64,000 nucleotides of DNA from Symbiodinium natans (GCA_905221605.1 CAJNDS010002323.1:394501-458500); one strand, 5' to 3'. Positions 23,703 to 36,066 are shown, counted from the first letter of the stretch. Notes: generated by a model from the letters alone, not told the origin. A program made the numbers and translations.

Positions 23703-26700
23703 ATTTCTAAGGTCGAGAGTTGCAGGTTGCTGGGAGACGGCACTTGTCCTAACCTTATAGCCGCGGCAAATGGGAACCCTGAAGAAAGACGCGAAAAGAC
23801 AGCTCAGTTCTGAATAGTTCATTCCACAACTGTCCAGAGTCCTTGCCGGGATAGTTCCTTGGAGCTTCTCTGTTCCGGATAGCTGTTTAACTTGTACTCC
23901 CCAGGGCCTAAGTATGAAAGGCCCGTAGATGTGTGGTTTAGGGTTCAGGCTTTAATCCCAAACCCAAAAAGTGAAAGATCCTCATATCCAGCGCTGTGAG
24001 CTCGCAAACAACCATTGACAGGTTGCGTTTGCTGCCTTTAAACATGGGACCTACGAACATGAGCAACTTTAACCGGGCATGGGGGGGAATCCAGCAACTA
24101 ACCCAGCTGGTTTACCGTTGACCATCCAGGAGCAACTTCATGCGCTCAGCAGAGACCCCGTTAGATGTAAGCATCGCGCATCACTTGGCACTTTACATTT
24201 TCTGAAGAAATGATGGGCAATTCTCTTCACCTCCTTCTTGGGTGCTGAGATCTCCAACCCCCCTGCCCCCCTGCCCGAAAAATAGTATGCTTGAAATTCA
24301 GGTTTTAGGGTTTAGGGGGTTCGGGGTTTAGGGTTTAGGGTTTAGGGCTTCTACCAACCTGCTCCGCATCGCCTCCATGCCGCTCGGCCCGGCAGCGCCC
24401 GGAAGGTGTTTTCGGTTTAGGGTTTAGGGGTTAGTTTGAGGGTTTAGGGTTCAGGGCTTAGGGGTTAGGGTTTGGGGTGTTGGGGGGTAGGGTTTGCGGA
24501 TGGGGGTGTAGGGTTTAGAAGGCTCTAGGGAATGCGACTTGACCCAGAAACCTTGAGCTTGATCGCAAGGATTAGGGCTGCAATGACTACGAGCAGAACT
24601 GGCTCGTAGTGGTTTAGGGCTTAGAGGTTCAGGTGTTTAGGGTTGAGGGTTTAGGGCCTGGAGATTAGGGCTAAGGGGTTGAGGGCCTCTAGGGTTTACG
24701 GCCTCGACAGCTTCTTCGGATTCATCGCTTTCCAGTGCAAAGCAGTACCAACATCCTGCCGACAGAGCCCAGTAAGCAGCGTTCCTCCCGTAAACCGACC
24801 CCCAACCGCAAACCTCAAACTCTAGACTCTAGACCTACTCTCGAAACCGAAAAACCCTCCTGCCCTAACCCTCAACCCTCAACCCACACCCCCAAACCCT
24901 CGTGAAGCCTGAACAACTTCAAAACCCTACACACCAAAAATCAACAACCCTGACAGCCCTAAAACCCTATATAAACCCGAAACCCTAAACCCTAAGCCCT
25001 AAACCCTGAACTCACACAGCGCCAGCTCGAAACCACCTCGCACCTTCACGTGCCTGGGATCGGCCTGTGATTTCCTAGGATGGCCCTCAAACCCTCAGGG
25101 TTTAGGGTTTAGGGTCTAGGGTCTAGGGTTTAGGGTTTAGGGTTTAGGGTCCTCTTAAACCCAACAAGGGCAAATACAAAATGTCCCAAGCACCTACCTA
25201 GTTTCTGTAGGCTGTTAAAGGATTTGGGATTTAAGGGTGCTAGGGTTTTAGGGTTTTAGGGTTTTAGGGTTTAGGGTAAGAGAAGCCCAGAAAACAAAGG
25301 GGCACAGGGCACCACCAAGCGAGTGAACGACTTTTGCTTGTGCCGATGTCGCGGCGGGTATGACGGATCTTGCATGCGGCTGGAGCCCACGGCTGTGGGA
25401 GCTAAGGCAGCTTGGGAGGGACTTAGGGTTCAGGGCTTGAGGGCTTTAGGGTTTAGCGTTTAGGGTCAAACCCCCCAAACCCTAAACCCTATAAAGCATT
25501 TCGAGATTTTTGGGGCTGCCGACTCCCTGGTTCCATGGGTGTTTGATACATCCGGAGGGCCCTTCTTGCAGAGGCGCACGTTTCAAAGCCTGGCTCCTCC
25601 GGAACCTTCATATCAGGTGACTCGGCTCGTGCTCTGGTCGGTGACAGACATGGGGAGGCGAGCCGAACTCTGGGCCCTTTCGGGTACCCTAAAACTCTAG
25701 GGAACGTATCGCCATGGCGACCAAAAAAGGCACGGAATTCAGCTCAACCCGCCGCACTCAGACACCCTTATAACGTCATGGCACTGCAGCTGGCCCGTGA
25801 GGACTTTAGTAGATGCCTTCAGGACTGAACCCAATCACTCCTGTACGAGGTTGGCCCCTCAAACACTCTGAAAAATACCCCTGAACAGGATCCGCTTCAA
25901 CTAGCTACCTCCACTTGAACAGTTTGAACACTGAAGCTTTCAAGACCCGTCCCCCACAAGCCCCTTGCCCCTAATTTTCAACCCCCACGGCTCGAACATT
26001 GAATGTTTTATTGGGTTCAGGGTTTAGGGCGTTGGGTTTTAGGTTTCGGTTTTTTGGAATCTTGATATTGGAGGGGGAGGGGATTACGAGTAACCACTCG
26101 CGGGCTGCGGGCGACTGTGAGATGGAACTAGCAATGCTTTTGTTACACCTTAACTAGTTCATTGTTGGGATAATATTCAAAATTGTTCTTCCTTATCGGG
26201 TCTAAGTACCCTTGAAAATGTAAACATGTTACCCAACTATGACAAAGTCAATGTACAGGCATGACCCCCAAAGTTTGGAGCCCCGGGTCGGGTAGCTGCA
26301 GACATGGTGCATGACGAGCACGACGCCTGGCGTGCTGGCTGCTTGATGCTGTAAAGCTCTACTGTTCTTAGCAACGTTGTGGACATTAGATTTCCGTGTT
26401 CGACTATCGAAGTATACCCAAATACGGTCGTGGAAAAACCGGCGTACATTCCTACTTTCCCCAGCCCTTCGGCCCTCAAAAACCCTGCAAGCCCTACACC
26501 CCTATAAGCCTTAACCCCAATTAGAAGCACTAAATTCCACATCGCCAAACTCTGAGAGTTCGAGGACGTTTTCGACCCTGTCACACTGACATTTGTGTGG
26601 GTTTGGAGTTTAGGGGCTTAAGGGTTTTAAGGAATTAGGGGAGGAGTTTAGGAGGGGTTTTACGGGATTAGGGGAGGAGTCTAGGATGAGGGGGTTTAGG

Positions 26701-27047
26701 GCAACGGGGGTTTAGCGCTGTCTCGACTCTGCGGCTTTTGGCGGCCTTTAACCTGGAACTTGGCGCCCGAATAACCCCTCCAAAGCTTGTATGTAGGTGC
26801 CGAACCTACTTCCCGAAAAAGAGCTGGGAGAGGGCCTTAGAGCCTTGAGATGCAGGGGTGCGGTAGCATTGCGGCTTTACATTAAATTGTTTTGGGTAGG
26901 GTTTGGGGACCTTCCGCCGCTGGGGGTGCACAACTTGAGGCCAAAGCGCTTGGCTGGAGCCCCATTTGATGCATGTGGGGCCCTAAACCCATGGGGTTTT
27001 AGACTCCGGGAACTGCTCTGAAGCCGACTCTCCACTAAGTTCGCGCA
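23703..27047. other. Intergenic with interstitial telomere-like arrays
   Basis: TTTAGGG-type arrays at about 24303-24350, 24415-24480, 25098-25150 and 25240-25275; CCCTAAA-type words at about 24820-25015. Between them are unique segments without recognisable domains. At 26237-26584 a minus-strand frame of 115 codons is open but not protein-like enough to call. Confidence 0.55.
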
Positions 27048-27389
27048 TCAAGCAGCAGATGGTGCCACTCCAGCAGTCATGCATGGAGGACGATTGTCCC
27101 CGCTGAACATGTGGCTCGAATCAAGGGGCTGCAGCAGCTTCAGCCTTTCAACGGGCCGCCCTACACTCTTGACATCTCTTAGCAGTCGATAGACAGGGTC
27201 GCAGCTACGGCCACGAACTCCTACTCTCTGTAGAATGAGCCTTGGCTGCAGTGACAGCAGATATCGACATGAACAGTACTTTTCGAGGCCTTGAGAGTAG
27301 ATGCACGGTGACGCTTGCCTCTTCAAATGTGTCCGAACCCCAACCCCTGTGAGGAGTGCAGCAAACAGCTGCAGATGATAGTATGACAT
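27048..27389 (-). CDS. Hypothetical protein or exon
   Basis: A 113-codon minus-strand frame free of heptamer words. It begins MSYYHLQLFAALLTG and includes YCSCRYLLSLQPRLILQR and SVGRPVERLKLLQPLDSSH before a TGA. Residue use is balanced and protein-like and the N-terminus is mildly hydrophobic. No motif or family is recognised and no splice borders were established. It could be a chance frame. Confidence 0.27.
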   Translation of the reverse strand: MSYYHLQLFAALLTGVGVRTHLKRQASPCIYSQGLEKYCSCRYLLSLQPRLILQRVGVRGRSCDPVYRLLRDVKSVGRPVERLKLLQPLDSSHMFSGDNRPPCMTAGVAPSAA

Positions 27390-27799
27390 GGCCCTATACC
27401 ATGGCTTACCATCCTACATTCTGGCATGCTGAGCATAATACGCCAGATTTCAGACCAAGTCAATGCCGGCCAATGGGGTTTGCAAGAGCTTTGGGCCCGA
27501 CCTGAACCCTGAAAGGTTTAGGGTATTCAGGGTTCGCGTTTTGTAGGGCTTAGCGCGTCTGGGGTCTTCAGTGCCTAGGTGTTTTTGGGGCTTATAGGGG
27601 GATAAAGGGTCTTTGGGGCCTGAGGGGTCTTTAGGGCGTATAGGGCGCGTATAGAGTTTTAGGGAGTCTTCGCGTCAACAGCTGTCAGCCTTCACTTGAT
27701 TCTGGTCGGGCGCTGCCGAACTTCGGGATGGTCCCCAGCTGGTCAGCAGCCACCCGCTGAAATCGGTACTCGAGGCCCATGGTGCCAGAAACGGGGGTA

Positions 27800-27960
27800 T
27801 GCCGGGATAGGGTCTGGGTTTAGGGTTTAGGGCTTAGGGCTTAGGGCTTAGGGTTTAGGGTTTAGGGTTTAGGGTTTGGGGTTTGGGGTTTAGGGTTTAA
27901 AGGGTTTAGGGTTTAAAGGGTTAAGGGTTTAGGGTTTAGGGTCTAGGGTCCAGGGTTTCA
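27800..27960. repeat. TTTAGGG array
   Basis: About twenty TTTAGGG-type heptamers with TTAGGGC, TTTGGGG and TTTAAAGGG variants. Confidence 0.9.
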
Positions 27961-28362
27961 GGTGGACATAAAAAGTGCGGGGTTCTTCTCGGGTTTGGTA
28001 TGCCTCTGAACTGTGCGGAGTATCTGCTACACCCCAAAGGGCCCAAAAGATACTTTAGATAACTCCGCTCATTCGAGCCCCAAAAGCGCTGATAACTTCG
28101 ATAACCCCCGCCCTAAATCCCCCTACTCTTTGCGTCAGGAAGGGGTATCGCAACAAAGTGAACACTCACTTTCCTGAAGTCGCCTAAAAAACACCCAGGA
28201 TCCTAAACCCAAATAGTTTCGAAGGCAAGTGCTTGGTCCATGATAGTGAACAAAATGTTTTATGCCCTAAGAGTCCAGGCAGCACCATGGGCCATGCTGT
28301 GTTTTCCGCACTTCAGATGTCACGAGGGGGTTGTTAAAGCAGAAGATCCTCTGTTGGCTACC

Positions 28363-28572
28363 TTATCTTAGGCAAGATTCCGAATATGCAGGACAACCCC
28401 CCCCACAAGTCTCCGCAAATTGGGATCTGACCATACAGGGTTTGGCACAAGCCACGCAAGAAAGGACTGCCACAAGGCTACCCTTGCCTTGACAGCGCAA
28501 AGCAACTTGACAGTTCCGATCTCGACAGCAGCGGGACGGCACCTCTCTGTCACTCCACATCCCCGCACCCAT
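28363..28572 (-). CDS. Possible exon, frame ambiguous
   Basis: Two overlapping minus-strand frames are open over the same 200 bp. One is Cys-rich (REVPSRCCRDRNCQVALRCQ, then SCVACAKPCMV). The other reads EIGTVKLLCAVKARVALWQS, then LAWLVPNPVWSDPNLRRL. The second looks more like a folded protein. The segment lacks heptamer words. No family recognised. Confidence 0.23.
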   Translation of the reverse strand: MGAGMWSDREVPSRCCRDRNCQVALRCQGKGSLVAVLSCVACAKPCMVRSQFAETCGGGCPAYSESCLR

Positions 28573-28754
28573 GAAAAGAATGATCCCTTATAACCCAGGA
28601 AAACCCTGAACTGTAAACCAATTCAATGAACCTATGGACGAGCCGTCCGTCCATGTGCAGCTGTCAGTTGGCAGGGTTTAGTGCCGCGGTCCTCCTGATC
28701 TGGCTGAGGTTTCAAGGTGTCGGGGGCTTTAGAGTTTAGAGTTTAGGGAGTAGC

Positions 28755-28932
28755 CTAAGCCCGAAACCCTATAAACCTTGCAAACCCTATAAACCCTATC
28801 AACCCTATAAACCCTATAAACCCTATAAACGCTGTAAACCCTATAAACCCTATAAACCCTATAAATCCTAAAAACCCTATAAACCCTATAAACCCCTATA
28901 AACCCTAAACCCCCATAAACCCTATAAACCCT
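28755..28932. repeat. CCCTATAAA nonamer array
   Basis: About eighteen near-tandem copies of a 9-bp unit CCCTATAAA, apparently a TA-insertion variant of the CCCTAAA heptamer. Classic CCCTAAA words follow at 28910 and 28998. Confidence 0.92.
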
Positions 28933-28994
28933 CAGCTTTTAATTCCAGGGCCAGAATGCCTCGGCAACCTCTCCCGTTTAAGCTTGAGAGAAAC

Positions 28995-29245
28995 GCTAAA
29001 CCCTAAACCCTCTAAACCCTAACCATTCCCATGATACCCCTTACATTCATTGGGAAGGGAACCCCTTACTAAACCCTAAACCCTAAACCCTAACCATGTA
29101 CGGGAAACCCTTTAGATTTATGGGGATGGGAACCCCTTACTAAACCCTAAGCCCTAAACCCTAAACCCTAGACATTTACGGGAACCCCCTTGGACTTATG
29201 GGGATGGGAACCCTTTACTGAACCCTAAACCCTAAAAGCACTGAA
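28995..29245. repeat. About 70-bp tandem repeat built on heptamers
   Basis: Three diverged units, each joining CCCTAAACCCTAAA to a unique segment of the type GACATTTACGGGAACCC ... TTATGGGGATGGGAACCC. The unique part recurs at about 29018, 29096 and 29172, with a fragment near 29333. Confidence 0.85.
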
Positions 29246-29565
29246 CCCTTCAACCCTTCAACCCTTCAACCCTTCAACCCAAACCTTCTGGGGCACCACC
29301 CGCCAAATCCGTGTTCAGGCTTCGTGCTTAGGTTTATGGGGATGGGAGCCCCTTCCTAAACCCTAAACCCTACACCCTAAACCCTATTGGCCATTTTGAG
29401 CCCTCTTAACACATTGCTCTGCCCGGGTTTTTCCAAAGAAGCCAACAACATCACGCCCTAAACGAGCTGGGGATTCATGGCTTTAGGTTTCGTGTTGTGT
29501 TGTCCTAAGCGCCCTAAGCCCTACACCCTAAACCCTAAACCCTAAACCTCATCATATGATAATTT

Positions 29566-29950
29566 AAACCTTTCGCGGCTTATGGCCAAAAAATCGTGGC
29601 TCATGGCCAAAAACTCGTGGCTTATGGCCAACAATTCGTGGTTCATGGCCAATCGTCCTTTTACCTTAAACCACGAAAACATGGCCTTGAACAACAAAAA
29701 CAGGCCATGAACAACGAAAAACGGCCATGAACCACGAATGAAGACCAGGTTCCCTGCCAAATCGTTCGTGGCTCATAGCCAAAAATCGTGTTTCATGGCC
29801 AAAAACTCTTGGTTCATAGCAGAAAATTCGTGGTTCATGGCCAAACACTCGTGGTTCATGGCCAAAAACTCGTGGTTCATGGCCAAAAAAAATTTGCGGT
29901 TCATGGCCAGTTTGTCGTGGTTGCCAGCTTTTCGTGGTTCAAGGCCAATC
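29566..29950. repeat. CGTGGTTCATGGCCAAAAA minisatellite, arms in both orientations
   Basis: An 18-20 bp unit CGTGGTTCATGGCCAAAAA. Five copies run forward (about 29566-29655), several run in reverse (about 29668-29740, TGGCCATGAACCACGAA type), then about nine run forward again (about 29757-29950). The inverted middle block could pair with either flank. Confidence 0.9.
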
Positions 29951-29974
29951 GTTCGTGCTCAGCCTGAGGGTTAG

Positions 29975-30092
29975 GGTTTCAGCCTCAAGACCTGGAGTTT
30001 AGGGTGTCACAGCCTCAAGGCCTGGGGTTTAGGGTTTCAGGGCCTCAAGGCCTGGAGTTTAGGGTTTCAGGGCCTCAAGGCCTGGCGTTTAG
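29975..30092. repeat. About 31-bp CCTCAAGGCCTGG tandem repeat
   Basis: Four units of GGCCTCAAGGCCTGGAGTTT plus AGGGTTTCAG. The palindrome AGGCCT is embedded in each and each carries one TTTAGGG-like word. Confidence 0.9.
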
Positions 30093-30099
30093 GGCAAGG

Positions 30100-32220
30100 C
30101 CAGCGCAGGAGGTGCAATGGCAAGAGAATGAGGTAGGTTAACAAAATTAGGTGTTTTTATTGTGTCCGTTCGTTTCAAGCATAGGCCTTTGGAGCTGAGA
30201 TGATTGGAGAATACTTGTATTTTGTTTTTCTGAATATTATGGGATTCTCTGGGTGGGTGGGTGTCATATCAGAGCCGTAGATAAACATTTACTATAAAAC
30301 TGCTCGATCCGGAGCTGCTGAACCCTAAACCCTAAACCCTAAACCCTAAACTCCCTAAGCCTTGAACCCTATAAGCCTTTAGTTAGGATTCGAGGTACGG
30401 GCATAGGAATTCCGGCCACTGGGATGTCGCGGATGACGGTTTGGGGACAGTGGGCTTGGGATACCTCAAACTGACTTAAGGCCTGAAGGCCGTAAAAAAG
30501 GACTTAGGGATTGCTCAGGTCTGGGTTTTCGGGTTGAGGGTGTCGGGTGCAGGGTTTAGGGTTCAGGGTTTGGGGTTAGAGTTTAGGGATTAGGGTTGGG
30601 AGGTTTGAGGGTTTAGAAGGGATCAGGATAACACCACAGGAGCCAATTGCTTTGACTGTCGCTCTCGGCACTGGGGATTTCGGCGATTTGAGTTTACAGG
30701 GGCTAGGATTTTCGGCTGCCCTAAACCCCTGTGGCATTTTTAACACTGCACCAAGCCAAATTCCCACTGCCGAAGGCGGCCAAAAACAAGGCTCTTCAAG
30801 TGCCTTTCCCTGTACGCGCTTGCCAGATCGAAGCTTCTGGATCCATAGAGTAGGGTTTAGGGTTTCGGGTTCAGGGGCTTAGGGTCTGGGGTCTAGCGGT
30901 CTCAAATTGAAAGATGAGCATAACATGATCAGCACTCTTCTTGCAAAGCGCTGCACCCGAAACCTGCATGTGCCTTGAAGTCCAGGAAATTCTGGCAGCA
31001 ATTGCTTCTCTAAGTCCGAAGCCTTAAACCCTACAAACCTACTGTAAACCCTGAAGCCCCTAAGTCCCCGAAGCCCTCAACTCCAAATTCAAAGTCTTAG
31101 CTTTCTAGGCCCGTGGCTGATTCAAGCCCCCAACGCTCAAAGCCCTAGACCCCAAGCCCCGGGGCTTAGGAAGTTTGGGCTTAGGGCTTATGTTCTTGGG
31201 GTTTAGGGCTTATGTTCTTGGGGTTTAGGGTTTAGGGTTTCGGGCTTATGGTATTGGGATTTTAGGGCCAAAGCACGAAGCTTGAAGGGCTGAGGTTGAG
31301 TTCGGTTCGGGGGCATTTGGGGCGATTAAGGAAGCTGCGAATTGGATGGTTTTTGGGTCTAAGCATAGCACTGTAAACAGAATATCTAACATTGTAAGAT
31401 GATGGGGAGGGGATTGCACGCGTCGAGGTCAGAAAGGGGATGCCATCCCTATAACCCTCAACCTAAACACTTATAGGGTTTAGGGTTTAGGGTTTAGGGC
31501 TTAGGGTTTAGGGTTTAGGGCTGAGGGTTTAACTGTAAGCAAGGCTTCACATGGCTGCGCAACAATCTGCGAAATACTTCGGACATCCGCGTGCGCTTGG
31601 CGAGGCCCCGACGTGTCACCGCAAAAGTGCCCCAGATAGGGTTCAGGGCTTAGGGGTTTAGAGGTTTAGGGTTTATGGTTTAGGGTTTAGGGGTTTACGG
31701 GTTTACGGGTTTACCATTCTGGGATCACAAACACCTTGCACAAGTTCAGGGGCAGAGAGGCATATTGCCTCTTTGCATCGGGATCAAGAACATGTCTACT
31801 ACTTTAGTAACCCTAAACCCATGTAGGGTCTTCACCGCAAAACCTTTTACGGCTCACTTTTCCTGGTATGAACCCTGACTAGATCCGTACGACGAACACT
31901 CATGGGTGGTTCAGGCAGCGCTTCAGTCAAGGACAGAGCCCCCAGTAAGGGTTTGGGGTTTGGGGTTTAGGGTTTAGGGTTTGGGGTTTGGGGCTTGGGG
32001 TTTGCGGTTTAGGGAGACAGGGCTTCGTGACTTCCGGGATACCAGGGCCCATCAACAGCGAGATGCGGGAGTCCAACAAACATGGTCCCAAAACTTTGTA
32101 GACCTTGAAAAGGGACCCCCAAGGTTCACAGAAAATGGTATGTACGAATGTATATGTGGAAAAATAAACCAAAATATACCTTCAAGCCAAAAACAGTCCT
32201 AAAAGCTGCAATGTACAGGC
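30100..32220. other. Intergenic, heptamer arrays
   Basis: TTTAGGG or CCCTAAA words cluster at about 30320-30350, 30530-30600, 31170-31260, 31475-31530, 31640-31715 and 31945-32015. Unique segments between them give no recognisable gene. A short plus-strand frame at about 30652-30850 is open but unsupported. Confidence 0.55.
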
Positions 32221-32310
32221 TGGGATGCTCCCCCTTATACGAACAGTCCACAATAGGGAGTACCCCCTATTGTAATCCCTATTAAGATCTGTATAAGGGT
32301 GAACATCCCA
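32221..32310. mobile_element. 90-bp MITE with 10-bp target-site duplication
   Basis: The element runs from TGGGATGCTCCCCCTTATAC to GTATAAGGGTGAACATCCCA, so the 20-bp terminal inverted repeats match at 18 positions. The host sequence ATGTACAGGC is duplicated exactly on each side (32211-32220 and 32311-32320). The centre holds a second palindrome, AATAGGG-AGTAC-CCCCTATT. It has no coding capacity. A relative lies at 52874-52960. Confidence 0.92.
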
Positions 32311-32320
32311 ATGTACAGGC

Positions 32321-33213
32321 CCCTAAACACACCCCAACGGAACGGCTGGGTTCCACAACATCGGCGCCAAGCCAAGACAGCCCTAAAAACTCGCGCTGCA
32401 TGGGTTCAGGGCTTAGGGTGTAGGGTTCAGGGTTTAGGACTAGGGTTTAGGGTTCAGGGTTGGGGTTCAGGGTTTAGGGCTCAGGGTTTATGACGTTGAT
32501 GATGCCTGCTGGTGCTTCCCAGCTTAGCACTTGTGCCCCCCTCAGAGTCCCAACAGAAATCCTGAAGCCATGAAAGCTTTAAGGTTAGGGTTTGGGGCTA
32601 AACGTAAGCAACAACCCCGAATCATTCCCAAAAAACCGAACATGGAAGCCCTACACTCCCCCACTCAACTCTACAACGCTGGCAGCAACACTCTCCAAAT
32701 TCCGCCACACCCTACGCCGCCTCCTTCAACTCTTTACCCGAGTCCCTGAATCGAAACACAAAACCCACCTCATCCGAATTCCACCGGATCCTGACTAGGT
32801 TGGCCGTTGAAACCCTGTGAACAACAAGATCCTCTACTACGCAAGTAAGCAGAGTGGCCTGAAGAAGACCCTTCATAACCTAGACAATGGAAAACATCAA
32901 ATATCCAGATGCCTACCCAGCAAGCCCTATATAAACCCCAAACCCTGCAGCTGGGTCGGCATTCGGTGCCGCCATAAAAAAAGAAGTTGCTGCCAGGGAG
33001 GTTCCGTTGTGAAGAGTGCGGCGGAATGCGCAAAGTCTCGTCCCTAAAGCCGAATAAATGAACGTAACTTACAAGGTTTACAGAATTTGGTGTTTAGGGC
33101 TTCATGCTGGAGCGATTCGAGGGTCGCTGAGTATTCCTAAAGAAGCCGTGCGCAAAGAAAAGTAATTCCAAGGTTTGCGCCTGACGAATATTCACTTGCG
33201 CTAGCTTGTGCAG
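32321..33213. other. Intergenic
   Basis: A TTTAGGG-like cluster at about 32403-32490, then mostly unique sequence. No gene supported. Confidence 0.5.
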
Positions 33214-33445
33214 GTCCAGGGAAGCGGCCCCGGTCATCATAGGACCCAACCCACTGACTCCGAGGCAGGTGCTGCAGTTTGTGCGCTTATTGTTGAAAGT
33301 TTGGGGCCCAAAATTCCAGGGTGTGCTTCGGGTTTATGAGTTTGAGGGTTCAAGGTTCAGGGTCCCTATGCCGCAGGCATCGCAACAGCACCATGAAGCC
33401 GCAAGCGACGCTGGGGAGTTGCATCGCAACGTCGCCGCTCTTTAG
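33214..33445 (+). CDS. Two possible exons, C-terminal part of an unknown protein
   Basis: After an AG|G acceptor (33212-33213) the plus frame reads SREAAPVIIGPNPLTPRQVL then QFVRLLLKVWG. Its donor is not clear (GC near 33303 or GT near 33321). A second AG|G site (33375-33376) opens a 69-nt segment, ASQQHHEAASDAGELHRNV then AAL and a TAG stop at 33445. Between them lies heptamer-like sequence, as in an intron. No family recognised. Confidence 0.33.
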
Positions 33446-35785
33446 CCCTGGCTTCCTTGGGGACTAGAACCTGGGCGTTAGGCTTTAGGGGTTTAGGACT
33501 ATACTACTGCAAGAGGATCCCATGTGTGGGACTTCTCTGCCCCGAAGCACTAGACCCCAAGCCCACATGAAAACCCCAAAGCCTACGCTCGGGTTCATTT
33601 TGTCCTCAGGGTCGGCAACATCATAGCGGCACGGTCCTCCAAAAGAGAGCAGGGACCTTAGTGGCCTGCTGGCGCCTCTAGACCCCCCAACCCTACACCC
33701 CCTACACCCTAAACTCTTGGATCTTGGGTTACCCTAAACCCTCAAACCTCAACTCCCGACACTAAACTCACTGAACCCTAAACCCTACGCCCGAAAGCGG
33801 GTGTGCGAGCGTCTTGGATCTGGGGTTACCGCGCCCCGCACGCCTGAAATTACTAAAGGCTAACTGGAGAGACGCGCCTACCCCGCAAAGGTGACAGAAT
33901 ACATCTTCGACCCGACGAAGAGGAAAAGCAAAGAGAACCACAAGAAGAAGTTATCCAACCCTGAACCCTGAACTTTAAACTCTAACTGCGATCCTTCCAA
34001 AGCTACGTAAACACGTCAGGCCTGAGCCCCCCAGGCTGTTCAGGGTTTCCATGAGACCCCTATGAGGAATACAGGCCTGGCGCTTGATAGACCGTATCCC
34101 TTCATATTTGTCCGGTACTAGGTACTCAAGCCATACCCCCTAAAACACCAGCGAGTGTTCATACCTTGCAGGCTAGATGAGCCCGTTAAGGGTTTATGGT
34201 GATTACAGTAGTATGGACGTTATGACATAGGTTTCGGGTTCATTTGGTTCGCCAGGGTCAGTGGTGAAGGCCTATAAAAGCCATTGGGCAAACTTCCGCT
34301 GTATCCCAAAATTCGTCCAAGTAGTTGCGGGTCAGAAAGCGCCCCGGCCGAAAAACAATCGAAACTGTGCACGGGTATAGGGCTCATTTCAGTAACACCC
34401 ACCCGGAGCTTTGCGTGGCCAAAGGGCCCTTTGGATTCGAATGGAGCTTCCTTCGTCCACGGCAATGTGGTTTGGGAGTCCCAATTATGCCCAGCGAAGC
34501 CATCTTGGGTTCGAGGTTTGTGGACCATGCGCAATTGGGGTTCCCAAAATTGGCGCTTGTGCAACCCACTGGCCGCAACTCCAAACTCACGGCACGAGCA
34601 GCGTTGGTGCCTCAAGCGTAAGTGGCCAGCTCGCAGCGTTGGTGCAGGGTCGCACAAGGCGCTCGATGGCGCTCGCTGCAACTCCGATTCGGGCCGTCTT
34701 CTGGGAGTTTGCGACAAGCACGCTGTAAGGTGGGACTGTACTACACCGATTACAACATGCTTTCGTGCTATACTATATTATAGTACAGAAAACGGATGCA
34801 GGTACATTTTATATCCAAAAACACATACAGTATCACTGCAGACCTTGATTTTGTCGCCCTTCGTTCCTCAAGCTTCCCAAAACAGAAGCTAGTCTAACCA
34901 GACCCACCTTTCAACCCCCAGAAGGCAGGTCGTGCCCCTTCGGTGTGGCAAGCAAGCACATGAAGTCGAGTTTTAGGGTTTGGGGTTCATGTTTAGGGCT
35001 TATAAATCCTGAACCCCAAGCAGTTCTTATTGTCTTTAAGCTACCCTCGGCCACCGGCATAGGATTGTGAGGCTTTAGACAAATGCTTGGGGCACAACTC
35101 TCTCCGCGGAATGCCCCCCTCACACGAGCGAGATATTGCAAATATACCCGTGAGTATCCTGAAATGTAAGCAGTTCTTTAGGAGGAGATATTGTGCCATG
35201 GACAGCTAGTTCGGCGTGAGGAGGTTGCAGGTCAAGAGTTTGGGTTTAGGGGCAAACTAAACCACGTGGGCCAGCTGCCCGCCAAAGAGGCATATTGACG
35301 AACTCCGAGTAGGAGAGGAAACGGAGTGCTGCGAACAAACAGGCAGATGGAGTTTTTTATTGTGGTTTTTTTGGCGTTTGGTATTCTTCTCGCCCTCCGA
35401 GACGAGGCGCAGGCAAAAGCCAAATCCCTGGAGCCTCGCAACTTAACCCCAAAACTCCAAACCCGAAATCCTAGGGTCTAGAAGGCTTAATCTTTGTTGC
35501 TGTTCGACTTGCGCTGACTGGGTGAGGCTTTAGGGTGTAGGGCTTGGGCTTCAGGGCTCTCAAAGGATTCCAGAATATGAAATTTTGGATCATATACCCA
35601 ATGCTACTTCTTAATCCAAGGAAGCTATATGTGATCCTAAACCCTAAGCCATACACCCTGAGCCCTCACCATAGACATATGCACATGTATGGAACCTTTT
35701 TTAGGGTGTGGCCCCCGAGGGCCAAGCCCAAGACTTCTCTGCTTCTCTTAACTCCCCAAAATACACCGCGCAGCTGAAGGTGTTA
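33446..35785. other. Intergenic with an inverted repeat
   Basis: CCCTAAA words at about 33690-33790. Around 34470-34550, TTTGGGAGTCCCAATTATGC faces its imperfect reverse complement GCGCAATTGGGGTTCCCAAA with a loop of about 40 bp. A plus-strand frame of about 200 codons crosses this region (34284-34892) but shows no domain and overlaps equally open frames, so I leave it uncalled. Confidence 0.5.
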
Positions 35786-35905
35786 GAACATGCACATGCA
35801 TATATAACATAATATGCACATATGCATATATAAGATGATATAACCCGTTTGTCATGTTCTCATATAAACATATATATATATACATATGCCCCCCCCCCCC
35901 CCCCA
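35786..35905. repeat. AT-rich tract ending in poly-C
   Basis: TGCATATATA and CATATG words recur, followed by (AT)n at about 35868-35882 and a run of about 16 C at about 35889-35904. Confidence 0.9.
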
Positions 35906-36066
35906 AAGATCTATGTATTCTAGTGTTTTGGGCACTCCGCCTACCCAATCGACAGTGGTAGACAGCCCGAAACACACTAAAACATATGGGTCTTTGGAAG
36001 GGGGGGCTTGAAGATGCTCTAGAGCACTTTGCCAGAGCATGTGAAATATTGAATCTTCGACCCCAG

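Noticed and set aside
29385-29410. Dinoflagellate spliced-leader relic (GGCCATTTTGAGCCC)
   Set aside because: Resembles part of the leader but lacks the exact CCATTTTGGCTCAAG core, and no gene follows in frame.
34284-34892. 202-codon plus-strand frame
   Set aside because: Overlapped by equally open frames on both strands and crossing an inverted repeat; no domain seen.
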